Positions 36,150-45,505 of a DNA stretch of 64,000 nt are shown piece after piece. Numbering within the stretch: the stretch's first letter is position 1; every line of letters begins with the position of its first letter. Both the position numbers and the translations under genes were made by a program. The stretch is from Aquincola tertiaricarbonis (GTDB lineage Bacteria > Pseudomonadota > Gammaproteobacteria > Burkholderiales > Burkholderiaceae_C), in contig NZ_JZUE01000013.1 of the NCBI RefSeq assembly GCF_000969605.1, positions 141,609 through 205,608 of the forward strand, given 5' to 3'. The notes below the pieces were generated by a model. That model did no database searches. It saw only the letters and a list, made by a program, of their open reading frames with translations, and was not told where the DNA came from.

Positions 36150-39100
36150 TCAGCGCCCGAGTTCGCGCTTCTCGAACAGGTAGTCGCCGCCGGCGGTGTG
36201 GCTGCTGGAGGAGAAGGCCCCGTATTGCGGGCGCTGGGGCAGCTCGCGGGCGACCGCGAAGCGCACGCGCTCGAACACGTTGCCGCCGGGCTGCCAGGTG
36301 GGCACCTGCTGCAGCGTGCGCATCAGGTTCCAGGCAAAGGTGCTGTGGCCTTCCTTGCCGGCATCGAACACCGGCTCGTTGCCGCCCGAGGACATGACCA
36401 CCGCCGTGCGGCGTGACAGCACCTGCGCCGGGTCCAGCGCGCTGGTGGCCGCGCGGATGCGGGCGTCGGACACCAGGGTGCCCGAGTAGCAGCTGTCCGA
36501 GATCAAGGCTACCTGGCTGGCGCCCAGGCGCTCCACTGCGCGGCCGATGTCGGCATTGCTGATCCAGGTCTCGGGCCGCGTCGCGTCGGCGTCGGCCGGC
36601 TGCCAGTAGCCTTCCCCGGTGGCAGGCACCACCGCGCCATGGCCGGCGTAGTAGATGACCACGGAATCATCCGGCCCGGCCTCGGTGGCCAGGCGGTTCA
36701 GCGTGCGCATCACGGTGTCCTTGCTGGCGTTCTCGATGACGAGCGTCTCGTAGCCCAGCGCGGACTGCATCAGCGCACCCACGGCACGTGCGTCGCTGGC
36801 CGCGTTGTCCAGCTGCGGGATGCGGCCGTCGGCATAGCGGTCGGTGCCGATGAGCACGGCGAGCTTGCGCTGGATCTGCGGCAGCGCGGCGTTGCGCACC
36901 GTGGCGCGGGCCGGGAACAGCGGCGCGGGCAGGGCCGGCGCCGCCGCCTGCAGCACCGGGGAGGGCGGAGCCACCGGGGCCGGCGCGGCAGGTGCCGGCG
37001 CAGGCGCAGGTCCGGGCGCAGGCGCCTCGGGCACTGCGGCCGGCGCTCCGGCCTGGGCGGCGCGTGCGGCGCGGATCTCGTCGCGCTGCTTCACGGTGAT
37101 CATGCAGATGCCGCTTTCGGCCTGCTCCGGCGTCTCGCAGGCCTTCACGTCCGCCGCCTGCGGATTGCGGCTGAGCTGGGCCAGCGCATCCGAGAAGATC
37201 TGCTGCTTCAGCCGGTCGCGCGAGGCCAGCAGCGTGGCCAGCGCCTCCTGGGACAGCGCGCCCACCGGCACGGTGCCGAAACGCGGCGTGCTGGCGGGGC
37301 CGGGCACCAGCGCCTGCGTGGCGTCCAGCGCGCGGTTCTGCAGCGGCACGGGCACCACCGGCGGCTGCTGCAGCACCACGGCCAGCACCCGCGCCAGCTC
37401 CTGCGGCGCCGCCTGCTGCAGCGGCGTGGTGGCTTCCACCGGCGGCGCGCTGGGCGGCGGCGGGGCGGGCGGTTCGGCCGGAGGTACCACGGGAGGCACC
37501 ACGGGCGGTGCCACCAGCGTCAGTGCGAGCGCATTGCCCTCGGCCTGGGTGAAGCGGTAGTTACGGGCGGACAGGCCGCCGCCTTCGATGGCATAGCGTC
37601 CGGCGGGCGAAGTGCTGCCAGCCGGGCTGCTGAACTGCAGCGTGCCGCTGGTGGCATTGCCCACGTTCTCGCCTTCGATGAAGCCGCTGACCTGGCCGGT
37701 GAAGGCCGGCAGCACGCTGCCGGCGGCCGCGGTCACCGGGTCGGCCAGGTAGGTCAGGGTGCGCAGGCCGATCTCGGCGGTGGTGGTGAGCGAGCCCGGC
37801 ACGCTGTAGTTGGCCACCCGGCCACTGCTGCCATCGGCGGCCGAAACGCTCACCAGCACCGTCTTGCCTGCGCCGGCATTGGCGTCGCTGAAGCGACCGC
37901 TGGTGGTCAAGGCCAGCTGCTCGCCCTCCACCAGCCCGGACACGCCGGCCAGGCTGACGTTGGCCACGTCGGTGCCGTCGTACAGCTTGCCGTCGGCCAG
38001 CACGTTGAGCGTGAGCGGCCGCGGCGTGATGCGGGCGGTGGTGCTGGCGCTGCTGCTGGCCAGCTGGTAGTCGCTGGCGCGGCCACCGGCGCCGTCGGCC
38101 AGCCCCAGGCTCACCGTCACCGGCTTGCCGGTGCCGGCATTGGCATCGGCGAAGCGGGCATCCAGCGTGAGGTCGAGCGCCTCGCCCTCCACCAGGCCCA
38201 CCAGACCGCCGGCCGTGGCAGTGGTGGTGGTCAGGCCGTCGTACACCTTGTCGGCCGCGGTCACGCCCGACACGCTCAGGGTGCGCGGCGTGATGCTGCC
38301 GGTCAGGCCGGCGCTGCGGTAGCCGTACACCGGCTTGCCCGCGGCGTCGGTGGCGCTGATCAGCGCGCTGTCGGCGGTGATGGCCTTGCCGGTGCCCGCA
38401 CGGGCATCGCTGTACAGGGCGGTGCCCGAGCCCACCTGCAGCTGGTCGCCCGCCAGCGCGCCGCTGCCCAGCAGCACCGCGCCCGGCGCCAGCAGGACCG
38501 AGGCCGAGCCGTCGTACACCTTGCTGATGCTGCCGCTGAGGGTGACGACCGGCGCCACCGAGAACAGCAGCCCGTTGCCGCTGCCCAGCACCGTGGGCGC
38601 ATCGCCGAACACCGCGTCGTACTGGCGGAAGTCGTGCGCCAGATTGCCGGCATCGAAGCCGGCGGACGGGTTGCTTGCATAGACAAGCCAGCGGCCGTTG
38701 GTGGCCTGCAGCGCCGGGCTGGCCGCGCCATGGCTGAAGCGGTCGGCATTGCGCCCGCCGCTGCCGGCGATGACGATGGCATCGCCCGCCGCGCCCGCGC
38801 TCACGCTGGTGCTGTCGGCCAGCGTCACGCCCGCGGCCAGCAGGCGCACCGTGCTGTCGGTGGAGACGAAGCTGGCGTCCGCCAGCGTGATGTCGCCCGC
38901 CAGCGATTCCAGCGTGACGGCCGTGGCCTGGCCGCTGAAGTTGACGGCGCTGCCGCCCGCCAGGGTGATGTCGCGCTGCGCCTGCATCAGCAGGCTGGTG
39001 GGCGCGCCGTTGATGGAAGCCGAGTTGAAGAAGCCGCCATCGGCATCCAGCATGTCGATGCCGCCGGTGGAGGTGATGCTGGCGGTGCCGCCGTTGGGCA

Positions 39101-41567
39101 CGGCTACCTGCGCGCCGACGATGCCCAGCCGGTGCTCGCCGCTGCCCAGTGCCTGCAGGCTGAGCGAGGCCGCGCCGCCGGCCGACACGATGGCGCCGCC
39201 ATAGCCGTCGGAGGCCAGCAGCAGCGAGTAGCCTCCGTCGGCCGAATCCAGCGTGCCCTGCACCAGCAGGCTGGCCTGGTTGCCGGCGCTGATGCTGCCG
39301 CTGCCGTTCTCGGCCTGCGCATACACGCCCTGTGCCACCACGGGCGTGCTGGAGGACGCCGCGCCCTGCAGCGTGGCCGTGCCGACGATGCTGAGCGACG
39401 CGCTGGCATCGGGCGCGGGCGGCTGCACGCTCACCTGCGCGCCCACGATGCCCACGCCGGCCACCAGGCTGGCGCGCTGGGGATCGGTGCCGGTGGGATC
39501 GGTGGCGCCCAGCGCCTGGCCCTGGATGCTGAGCGACTGCGTGGCCACCAGGCTGCCGCCATCGATGAACACGCCCTGGCGGAAGTTGCCGCCGTCGACC
39601 CAGCCCTGCACCGTGATGTTGCGGGCCGACAGGTTGCTGCCGTCCAGCAGCACGCCGCCGGTGGTGCTGCTGGCCACCGCCGAGGCGCCGCGCAGCGTGA
39701 TGCTGCCGCTGCCGGCGGTGAGCGTGCTGCCGAACACGTCCACGCCGTAGGCGAAGTCCGAGTCCACGCCCACCGCGCCGGCAAACGGCGCGTTGCCCTG
39801 CGGCCCGGTGGCCACGCCGTTGCCGCCCAGCAGCAGGTTGCCGTTGTTGGTGTTGAGGGTGCTGCTGCCGACCACGATGGAGCCGGCGCCGCCGTCCTTG
39901 GCCGCGTTGAACGTGATGTCCAGCGGCGCGCCGGTCGCGCTGATGGTGGAGCCCGACAGCTGGATGTTGCGGTGCGCATTCAGCGTGAGCGACACCGGCG
40001 AGTTCAGCGCCGGCGCGATGGTGGCGCCGATCATGCGGATGCTGCCCTCCTCGCTGTTGCTGCCGCCGGTGCCGGTGGTGATGCTGACGTTGTTGCCCGC
40101 CTCCAGCGCGGTGCGGATGGTCAGGGTGGAGATCTGCGCCGCGTCATCGGTGCTGGTGAAGTCGGGGTTGCCGACGATCTGCGTGTCGCTGACGTTGTCC
40201 GCGATCTCGATGTCGTTCGGGTCCAGCAGCCAGGTGCCGGCGCGCCCGCGCGGCGCCTGCACCGTGACCGCCGCCGGCCGCGCATCCAGCCAGCCACCCG
40301 AGGTTTCCACCAGGCCGCCATGGCCACGCAGCGGCCCGCCGGTGGCGCTGAAGCGGCCATAGGCGCGGGTGGCCAGATCGGACCACACGACGATGCGTCC
40401 GCCATCGCCCGCACCGGTGGCGTCGGCCGCCAGCAGCGCGCCGGGGGCGATGAAGGCCGCCTGCGCATGCGGCACGCCGGGATCGCGGCCCTGGGCGCCG
40501 CCGCCCACCAGCAGCTCGCCGCCGCCGGCGTGGCCGGAGGCCTCCAGCACGCCGCCGTCCAGCACCGCCACGTGGCGGCCCAGCAGCCGCAGCTGGCCGC
40601 CGCCGCCCGCGCTGCCGATGACGGCCGCGGTGCCGGCCACCAGCGCCGTGCCTTGCGCGCCCGCATCCAGCGTGATGCGGCCGCCGCTGCCGCCGCTGGC
40701 ACTGCTGTGGCTGCCGGCGCCCAGCTGCAGCTGCTGGCTGGCCTGCAGCACCAGCTCGCCACCGGGGCCGGCCGCCAGGGCATCGGCCCGCATCACGCCC
40801 TGCTGGTTGACGATGGCGGCCTGCACGTCGATGCGGCCGGCCGGCGCGATCACCTGGCCCAGGTTCAGGGCCTCGCCGGCCGGTGCGGCCACGCGCAGCG
40901 CCAGATGGGGCGCCTGCGTGTCCACCAGCTCGATCTCCTGCCCGGCGGCCAGCATCACCTGTCCGCCGGGCGCTTCGATCAGGCCTTCGTTGGCCACGCC
41001 CGCGGCCGACGCCAGCAGCGCCACCCGCCCGCCGGAGGCGGTGCGCAGCGCGCCCTGGTTGACGATGCGGCCTTCGCCGGCCAGCGTGTCGGCCGCGCCG
41101 AAGCGGTAGCGGCCGGCCAGGAAGTCGGCGTCGCCCAGGTTCAGCGTGGACACCACCAGCCCCGCCACGTCCACCCGCGCGCCGGCACCGAACAGCACGC
41201 CGTGCGGATTCAGCAGCCACACCTTGCCGTTGCTGGTGAGGCTGCCCAGGATGGCCGAGGGATCGGCGCCGGTGACGCGGTTGAGCACCTGGCTGGCGGC
41301 GCTGGCCTGGTCGAAATGCACCGACTGCTGCGCCCCGATGGAGAAGCTGCGCCAGTTCAGGATGGCATTGGGGCTGTTGCGCACCGTCATCTGCTGGCCG
41401 GCGGTGGTGGCCGCGGCCTGGCCGTGCACCACCTGCAGGCCGCTGGGCAGGGCCTGCGCCTGCAGTGCGGACGGGCCGGCCAGGCTCAGGGCCAGCGCCA
41501 TGGCCAGCGGATGCGGGCGGGCGCGCAATGCGGAGCCGCGGACGGATGGGAGCGGGAGGCGGGCCAT
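36150..41567 (-). CDS. TpsA-type exoprotein with C-terminal caspase-like (peptidase C14) domain
   Basis: The 1,805-residue product is a two-partner secretion substrate with a protease end. Residues 1-38 are a signal peptide (LAMALALSLAGPSALQAQA). Residues 39 to about 290 form the TPS domain, with NSPNAILNWRSFSIG and NPHGVLFGAGARVDVAGL. A long Ala/Gly/Ser-rich beta-helix region runs to about 1000. Three YDG/MBG repeats begin near residues 1014, 1105 and 1192 (KVYDGS, KVYDGL, KLYDGT). Proline-rich linkers lie near 1360 and 1520. From about 1566 (KLAVLIGTDRYAD) comes a caspase fold with His1643 in YYAGHGA and Cys1693 in SDSCYSGT, the catalytic dyad. The ATG at 41567 follows AAGGACACACC. The gene lies 10 bp after its transporter gene. 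The target is unknown. Confidence 0.9.
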   Translation of the reverse strand: MARLPLPSVRGSALRARPHPLAMALALSLAGPSALQAQALPSGLQVVHGQAAATTAGQQMTVRNSPNAILNWRSFSIGAQQSVHFDQASAASQVLNRVTGADPSAILGSLTSNGKVWLLNPHGVLFGAGARVDVAGLVVSTLNLGDADFLAGRYRFGAADTLAGEGRIVNQGALRTASGGRVALLASAAGVANEGLIEAPGGQVMLAAGQEIELVDTQAPHLALRVAAPAGEALNLGQVIAPAGRIDVQAAIVNQQGVMRADALAAGPGGELVLQASQQLQLGAGSHSSASGGSGGRITLDAGAQGTALVAGTAAVIGSAGGGGQLRLLGRHVAVLDGGVLEASGHAGGGELLVGGGAQGRDPGVPHAQAAFIAPGALLAADATGAGDGGRIVVWSDLATRAYGRFSATGGPLRGHGGLVETSGGWLDARPAAVTVQAPRGRAGTWLLDPNDIEIADNVSDTQIVGNPDFTSTDDAAQISTLTIRTALEAGNNVSITTGTGGSNSEEGSIRMIGATIAPALNSPVSLTLNAHRNIQLSGSTISATGAPLDITFNAAKDGGAGSIVVGSSTLNTNNGNLLLGGNGVATGPQGNAPFAGAVGVDSDFAYGVDVFGSTLTAGSGSITLRGASAVASSTTGGVLLDGSNLSARNITVQGWVDGGNFRQGVFIDGGSLVATQSLSIQGQALGATDPTGTDPQRASLVAGVGIVGAQVSVQPPAPDASASLSIVGTATLQGAASSSTPVVAQGVYAQAENGSGSISAGNQASLLVQGTLDSADGGYSLLLASDGYGGAIVSAGGAASLSLQALGSGEHRLGIVGAQVAVPNGGTASITSTGGIDMLDADGGFFNSASINGAPTSLLMQAQRDITLAGGSAVNFSGQATAVTLESLAGDITLADASFVSTDSTVRLLAAGVTLADSTSVSAGAAGDAIVIAGSGGRNADRFSHGAASPALQATNGRWLVYASNPSAGFDAGNLAHDFRQYDAVFGDAPTVLGSGNGLLFSVAPVVTLSGSISKVYDGSASVLLAPGAVLLGSGALAGDQLQVGSGTALYSDARAGTGKAITADSALISATDAAGKPVYGYRSAGLTGSITPRTLSVSGVTAADKVYDGLTTTTATAGGLVGLVEGEALDLTLDARFADANAGTGKPVTVSLGLADGAGGRASDYQLASSSASTTARITPRPLTLNVLADGKLYDGTDVANVSLAGVSGLVEGEQLALTTSGRFSDANAGAGKTVLVSVSAADGSSGRVANYSVPGSLTTTAEIGLRTLTYLADPVTAAAGSVLPAFTGQVSGFIEGENVGNATSGTLQFSSPAGSTSPAGRYAIEGGGLSARNYRFTQAEGNALALTLVAPPVVPPVVPPAEPPAPPPPSAPPVEATTPLQQAAPQELARVLAVVLQQPPVVPVPLQNRALDATQALVPGPASTPRFGTVPVGALSQEALATLLASRDRLKQQIFSDALAQLSRNPQAADVKACETPEQAESGICMITVKQRDEIRAARAAQAGAPAAVPEAPAPGPAPAPAPAAPAPVAPPSPVLQAAAPALPAPLFPARATVRNAALPQIQRKLAVLIGTDRYADGRIPQLDNAASDARAVGALMQSALGYETLVIENASKDTVMRTLNRLATEAGPDDSVVIYYAGHGAVVPATGEGYWQPADADATRPETWISNADIGRAVERLGASQVALISDSCYSGTLVSDARIRAATSALDPAQVLSRRTAVVMSSGGNEPVFDAGKEGHSTFAWNLMRTLQQVPTWQPGGNVFERVRFAVARELPQRPQYGAFSSSSHTAGGDYLFEKRELGR

Positions 41568-41577
41568 GGTGTGTCCT

Positions 41578-43245
41578 TCAGAAGCTGGTGCTGACGGCCA
41601 CATGCGCGCGCAAGTCGTGGCGGTCGGTCTGCGGGGCGGCCTTCAGGGCCTGGGCGACATGCAGCGTGCCCTGCCAGCGGCCCAGCGCGGCGCGCAGGCC
41701 CAGGCCCCAGGCGCGCAGGCTGCATTCGTCGCGGCCCTCCTCACAGGGCAGGCCGCGGCGGTTGCCCACCCAGCCGGCGTCGAAGAAGCCCAGCGCCCGC
41801 ACGGTGGCGTCGGCGCCGCCGGCCAGCAGCTCGGGGCCCAGCAGTTCCAGCGCCGCCTGCAGGCCGCGGTCGCCGGCCAGCTCGCGCTCGCGGTAGCCAC
41901 GCACCGAGCCCGCCCCGCCGATGCCGAACTGCTCGCCCGGCACCATCGCCTGGTTGGTGAACTGGCCCGCTGCGCGCAGCTGCAGGTTCCAGCCTTCATA
42001 AGGTGAAGCGCCCAGCTGCAGCGTGCTGCGCAGCGCGGTGAACCGGGGCTGGGCGCCTTCGCGCACCGCCTCGAAGCGGCTGCTGCGGGCCCGGCCGCCA
42101 CCCAGCTGCAGGTTGTGGTGCAGGCCGACCGACAGGCCATAGGCCAGGGCGCCGCCGCGCTGCAACGAGTACTCCAGCGAGACCGGCTGCACCGAGACGC
42201 TCTCGCCGGCCGAGCCGCAGGCACCCTCGGGCAGGCCGGCAATGCGGCAGCTGTTCAGGTAGGCGCGGTAGTCCAGGCCCAGGGCCAGCCGCTGGTCGGC
42301 CTCGCCCCAGCGGGGCAGCAGCAGCGTGGCGCGCACACCGGCCAGGCGGCCGCGGCCGGCAAAGCTCAGCGGACCCACCACGGTGGTGGTGGTGCCGCCG
42401 TCCACGTCGGACCAGGCGGCATAGGCATCGACGAAGGTGTGCCGCGCATACAGCGGCAGCCGGTAGCTGCCGCTGAGCACCTTCACCGCGCTGGGCTTGT
42501 CCGGTGCCGTCTGCGCATTGAGGGTGAGCACGTCGTCGCGGTCGCTCAGGTTGGCGTGCTGCCAGCCCAGGCCGGCGCGCAAATGGCCGGTGCGCCGGTT
42601 GCCGCGGTTGTCCAGGCTGGCCGTCCAGCGCTGCAGCGGCTGCTCGCTGACCACGATGCGTGCATCGGTCTCGCCCGGCGCCGCGCCGGGCTGCAGCAGC
42701 ACCTGCAGCTGCTTGGCGGGGTTCTCGTTGGACATGCCGATCTGCGTGTCCAGCGCCTGCAGCCGCGGCGTGCTGCCCGGCACCAGTGCGGGCAGGCCGG
42801 CGCGCACGTTGTCGGCACTGAACTGCTTCTGGCCCTCGATCGCCACCCGCGCCAGCCGGCCCTCCACCACGGTGATGCGCACCACGCCGTCGGCCGGCTG
42901 CTGCGGCGGCACGAAGGCCACCACGCCGCCATAACCCGCCTGGGCATACAGGGCCTGCAGCGCGGCTGCCGCCGCCTGCAACTCCGCCACGCTGCGCTGG
43001 CCGGCATGGGGCGCAAGCACGGCGTCGATGCGCTCGGCCGGCAGCAGCGTGTTGCCCTCCACCCGGAAACCGCTGACCTGCAGCCGCGGCGCCTCGGCAG
43101 CGGCCGGGGCCGACGCCACGGCCGGCGGTGCACCGGCCGTCTGGGCGCCCGCGGCGCCAGCCAGGGTGGCCAGCAGGCCGGCCTGCAGCGCCGTCGGCAG
43201 CATGGCGCGGCGCCAGCGCGGCAGGGGGGAGAGGGGGTTGCTCAT
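41578..43245 (-). CDS. TpsB-type outer-membrane transporter (ShlB/FhaC/HecB family)
   Basis: This is the outer-membrane pore that secretes the caspase exoprotein encoded next. The 555-residue product has a signal peptide (ALQAGLLATLAGAAGAQ) and an Ala/Pro linker. Two POTRA domains span about residues 53-205 (LQVSGFRVEGNTLLPAERI, GYGGVVAFVPPQQPADGVVRITVVEGRL). A 16-stranded barrel follows, with the L6 motif GSVRGYRERELAGDRG and a C-terminal strand ending in Phe (VAVSTSF). Length is normal for the family. AAAGGACGG precedes the ATG. The partner gene begins 10 bp downstream, so the pair is a tpsBA operon. Confidence 0.94.
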   Translation of the reverse strand: MSNPLSPLPRWRRAMLPTALQAGLLATLAGAAGAQTAGAPPAVASAPAAAEAPRLQVSGFRVEGNTLLPAERIDAVLAPHAGQRSVAELQAAAAALQALYAQAGYGGVVAFVPPQQPADGVVRITVVEGRLARVAIEGQKQFSADNVRAGLPALVPGSTPRLQALDTQIGMSNENPAKQLQVLLQPGAAPGETDARIVVSEQPLQRWTASLDNRGNRRTGHLRAGLGWQHANLSDRDDVLTLNAQTAPDKPSAVKVLSGSYRLPLYARHTFVDAYAAWSDVDGGTTTTVVGPLSFAGRGRLAGVRATLLLPRWGEADQRLALGLDYRAYLNSCRIAGLPEGACGSAGESVSVQPVSLEYSLQRGGALAYGLSVGLHHNLQLGGGRARSSRFEAVREGAQPRFTALRSTLQLGASPYEGWNLQLRAAGQFTNQAMVPGEQFGIGGAGSVRGYRERELAGDRGLQAALELLGPELLAGGADATVRALGFFDAGWVGNRRGLPCEEGRDECSLRAWGLGLRAALGRWQGTLHVAQALKAAPQTDRHDLRAHVAVSTSF

Positions 43246-43404
43246 GCCGTCCTTTCAGTGGCCCTCCACGAGGGGCGGCAGAGGATACGCCCGCGGTGAC
43301 AAAACGTTCATCCCGAAGAACACGCAGGCTGCAGGTCGGCAGAGGCGATGCCTGCGCGCCACATAAGTCGGTTCGAAGATGCGCAAACCAGCCGAAATCG
43401 CGGG

Positions 43405-43432
43405 TCAAGTTCCCGCGGCATGCTGCCGTTAT
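43405..43432 (+). promoter_or_regulatory. Candidate sigma-28 (FliA) promoter of the chemoreceptor gene
   Basis: TCAAGTT, 13 bp, then GCCGTTAT resembles the flagellar class 3 consensus TAAAGTTT-N11-GCCGATAA with one extra spacer base. It lies 88 bp upstream of the chemoreceptor start. Such promoters are usual for chemotaxis receptor genes. Confidence 0.45.
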
Positions 43433-43519
43433 CACCTGGTGAGCGGTACGCGCGCTGTGTCTGTGGGATGCCCGTCGGTGTTCGAGCCTGCGCGTTGTTG
43501 GCCGCCGGGAGTGCTTTCC

Positions 43520-45480
43520 ATGCGTTTCGCTGACCTCAGCATCCGGAAAAAACTATTGGCCGCTTTCGGGCTGCTGATCCTCATCGGGCTGGTGCAGGGC
43601 GTGCTGGCCCTGCGTGGCCTGACCAAGGTGCAACACGAGAACACCCAGCTGGCCGACAACTGGCTGCCCGGCGTGGAGCGGCTGGGCGACCTGCGCAACG
43701 ACCTGATGGCCTACCGCATCAACCGCCTGCGCATCGTGGTGCGGGTGGAGGACACCGGCGGCCTGCCTGCGCTGCGGTCGGAGGCGCAGGCCCTCCAGGC
43801 CGAGGTGGAGAAGCATCGCCGGGCCTATGCGGGCCTGGTGAGCAGCCCCGAGGAGCAGGCTGGCTTCGACGCCTTCGTGGCCGCCTGGGAGCGCTATGCC
43901 GGCCTGCACGCCGAGGTGGAACGCCTGGCCAAGGCCGGCGACGAAAACGGCCTGGAAGCGCTGCTGGTGCAGTCGGGCGCGGTGTTCGACCAGACGGCGC
44001 TGGCGGTGAAGAAGCTGGTGGAGATCAACACCCAGGGTGCCGAGGCCAGCGCCGCCGCCGGCAGCAAGGCGTTCAGCCTGGCGCGCTGGGAGCTGCTGGT
44101 GGCCGGGCTGGGCTCGCTGCTGGCGGGCATCAGCGTGGCGATGGTCCTGTCGGGCCGGCTGTCGCGCACCGCAGAGCAGGCGGTGACGGAGGCCGGGTGC
44201 ATGGCCAACGGCGACCTGAGCCGCACCATCCCCGCGGGCAGCCGGGACGAGCTGGGCCGCCTGCTGACCGCCCTGGCCGACATGCAGGCCAAGCTGCGGG
44301 GCATCGTTGCCGGCGTGCGCCATGGCGCGGATGGCGTGGCCACCGCCAGCGCGCAGATTGCCGCCGGCAACAGCGACCTCAGCGCCCGCACCGAGCAGCA
44401 GGCCAGCGCGCTGCAGCAGACGGCCGCGTCGATGGAGCAGCTGTCCAGTACGGTCAAGCTGAATGCCGACAACGCGCAGCAGGCCAACCAGCTGGCGCTG
44501 AATGCCTCCGAGGTGGCCCGCCAGGGCGGCGACGTGGTGGACCGGGTGGTGGAGACGATGCGCAGCATCGACGATTCCTCGCGCCAGATCGCGGACATCA
44601 TCGGCACCATCGACGGCATCGCCTTCCAGACCAACATCCTCGCGCTGAATGCCGCGGTGGAGGCGGCGCGCGCCGGCGAGCAGGGCCGCGGCTTTGCCGT
44701 GGTGGCCGGCGAGGTGCGCAGCCTGGCGCAGCGGGCGGCCGAGGCGGCGCGCCAGATCAAGACGCTGATCGCCACCAGCGTCGAGCGGGTGGAGCATGGC
44801 AGCGCGCTGGTGAACAACGCCGGCGCCACCATGGGCGAGGTGGTGCAGGCTATCCAGCGGGTGACCGACATCGTGGCCGAGATCAGCGCCGCCAGCCGCG
44901 AGCAGGCCTCCGGCGTCACCCAGGTGGGCGAAGCGGTGACGCAGATGGACCGCGCGACGCAGCAGAACGCGGCGCTGGTGGAGGAGAGCGCCGCGGCGTC
45001 GGAAAGCCTGCGCAGCCAGGCCAGCCAGCTGGTGCAGGCGGTGGCGGTGTTCCGGCTGGCGCACGGCGACGCCGCCGCGCCGCCAAGCCCGGCCGGTGCG
45101 CCGGCAGCGGCGGCCAAGCCCGCGGCCACGCCGGTTGCCAAGCCGGCCGCCGCGCCTGCACCCACCACCGCTGCCAAGACGGCGACGGCCACCGCCGCCC
45201 AACCCGCGCCGGTTGCCGCGTCCTCCTGTCGGGCAAGCGCAGCGCCGCCACGCCGACCGCGGCGCCGGGCAAGGGCAAGGCGCCCGCGTTGGCCAAGCGG
45301 CCGGCGCTCGTGCGCCCCGCGCCGCGCGCGCCGGCCGTGCCGGTGGCCGCAAAGCCCGCGGCCGATGGATCGAGTGCCGCGCCGGCGAAGTCGGCACCTG
45401 TCCAGCCGCCGGCGAACCCGGCGCCCCAGCCGGCACGCGCCGCCGCCACGGCTGACGACGGCGACTGGGAAACCTTCTAG
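43520..45480 (+). CDS. Methyl-accepting chemotaxis protein, with an apparent one-base frameshift
   Basis: This is a membrane chemoreceptor that controls CheA. It has TM1 at about residues 10-30, a periplasmic four-helix ligand domain (Tar/Tsr type), TM2 at about 190-212, a HAMP linker and a signalling domain. The tip is GIAFQTNILALNAAVEAARAG with FAVVAGEVRSLAQR. After TAAQPAPVAASS, near 45226-45232, the frame breaks. The next frame continues with LSGKRSAATPTAAPGKGKAP, an Ala/Pro/Lys linker, and ends DDGDWETF before the stop at 45480. WETF is the CheR/CheB docking pentapeptide end, so adding one base (for example a C after TCCTCC) restores a normal receptor of about 653 residues. Without it the frame runs to 45901 through the opposite-strand gene. 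Either an assembly error or a real inactivating or phase-variable change is possible. Confidence 0.88.
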
Positions 45481-45505
45481 GCGGGCCGCGGCGCCGGAAG
45501 CCTGC

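Noticed and set aside
38674..38687. CTTGCATAGACAAG, resembling the palindrome at 33372
   Set aside because: It lies inside the exoprotein coding region, encodes a plain Leu-Val-Tyr-Ala-Ser stretch and breaks the symmetry, so it is probably chance.
36639..41594. An open frame of 1,651 codons antisense to the caspase exoprotein gene
   Set aside because: It is rich in His, Arg, Gln and Gly without domain character, and mirrors the codon bias of the real gene on the other strand. The TPS, YDG and caspase motifs are all on the minus strand.
41578..43245. Assignment of the TpsB protein as BamA or a general autotransporter assembly factor
   Set aside because: Two POTRA domains, about 555 residues, and a TpsA gene 10 bp downstream fit a TpsB. 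BamA has five POTRA domains and about 800 residues.
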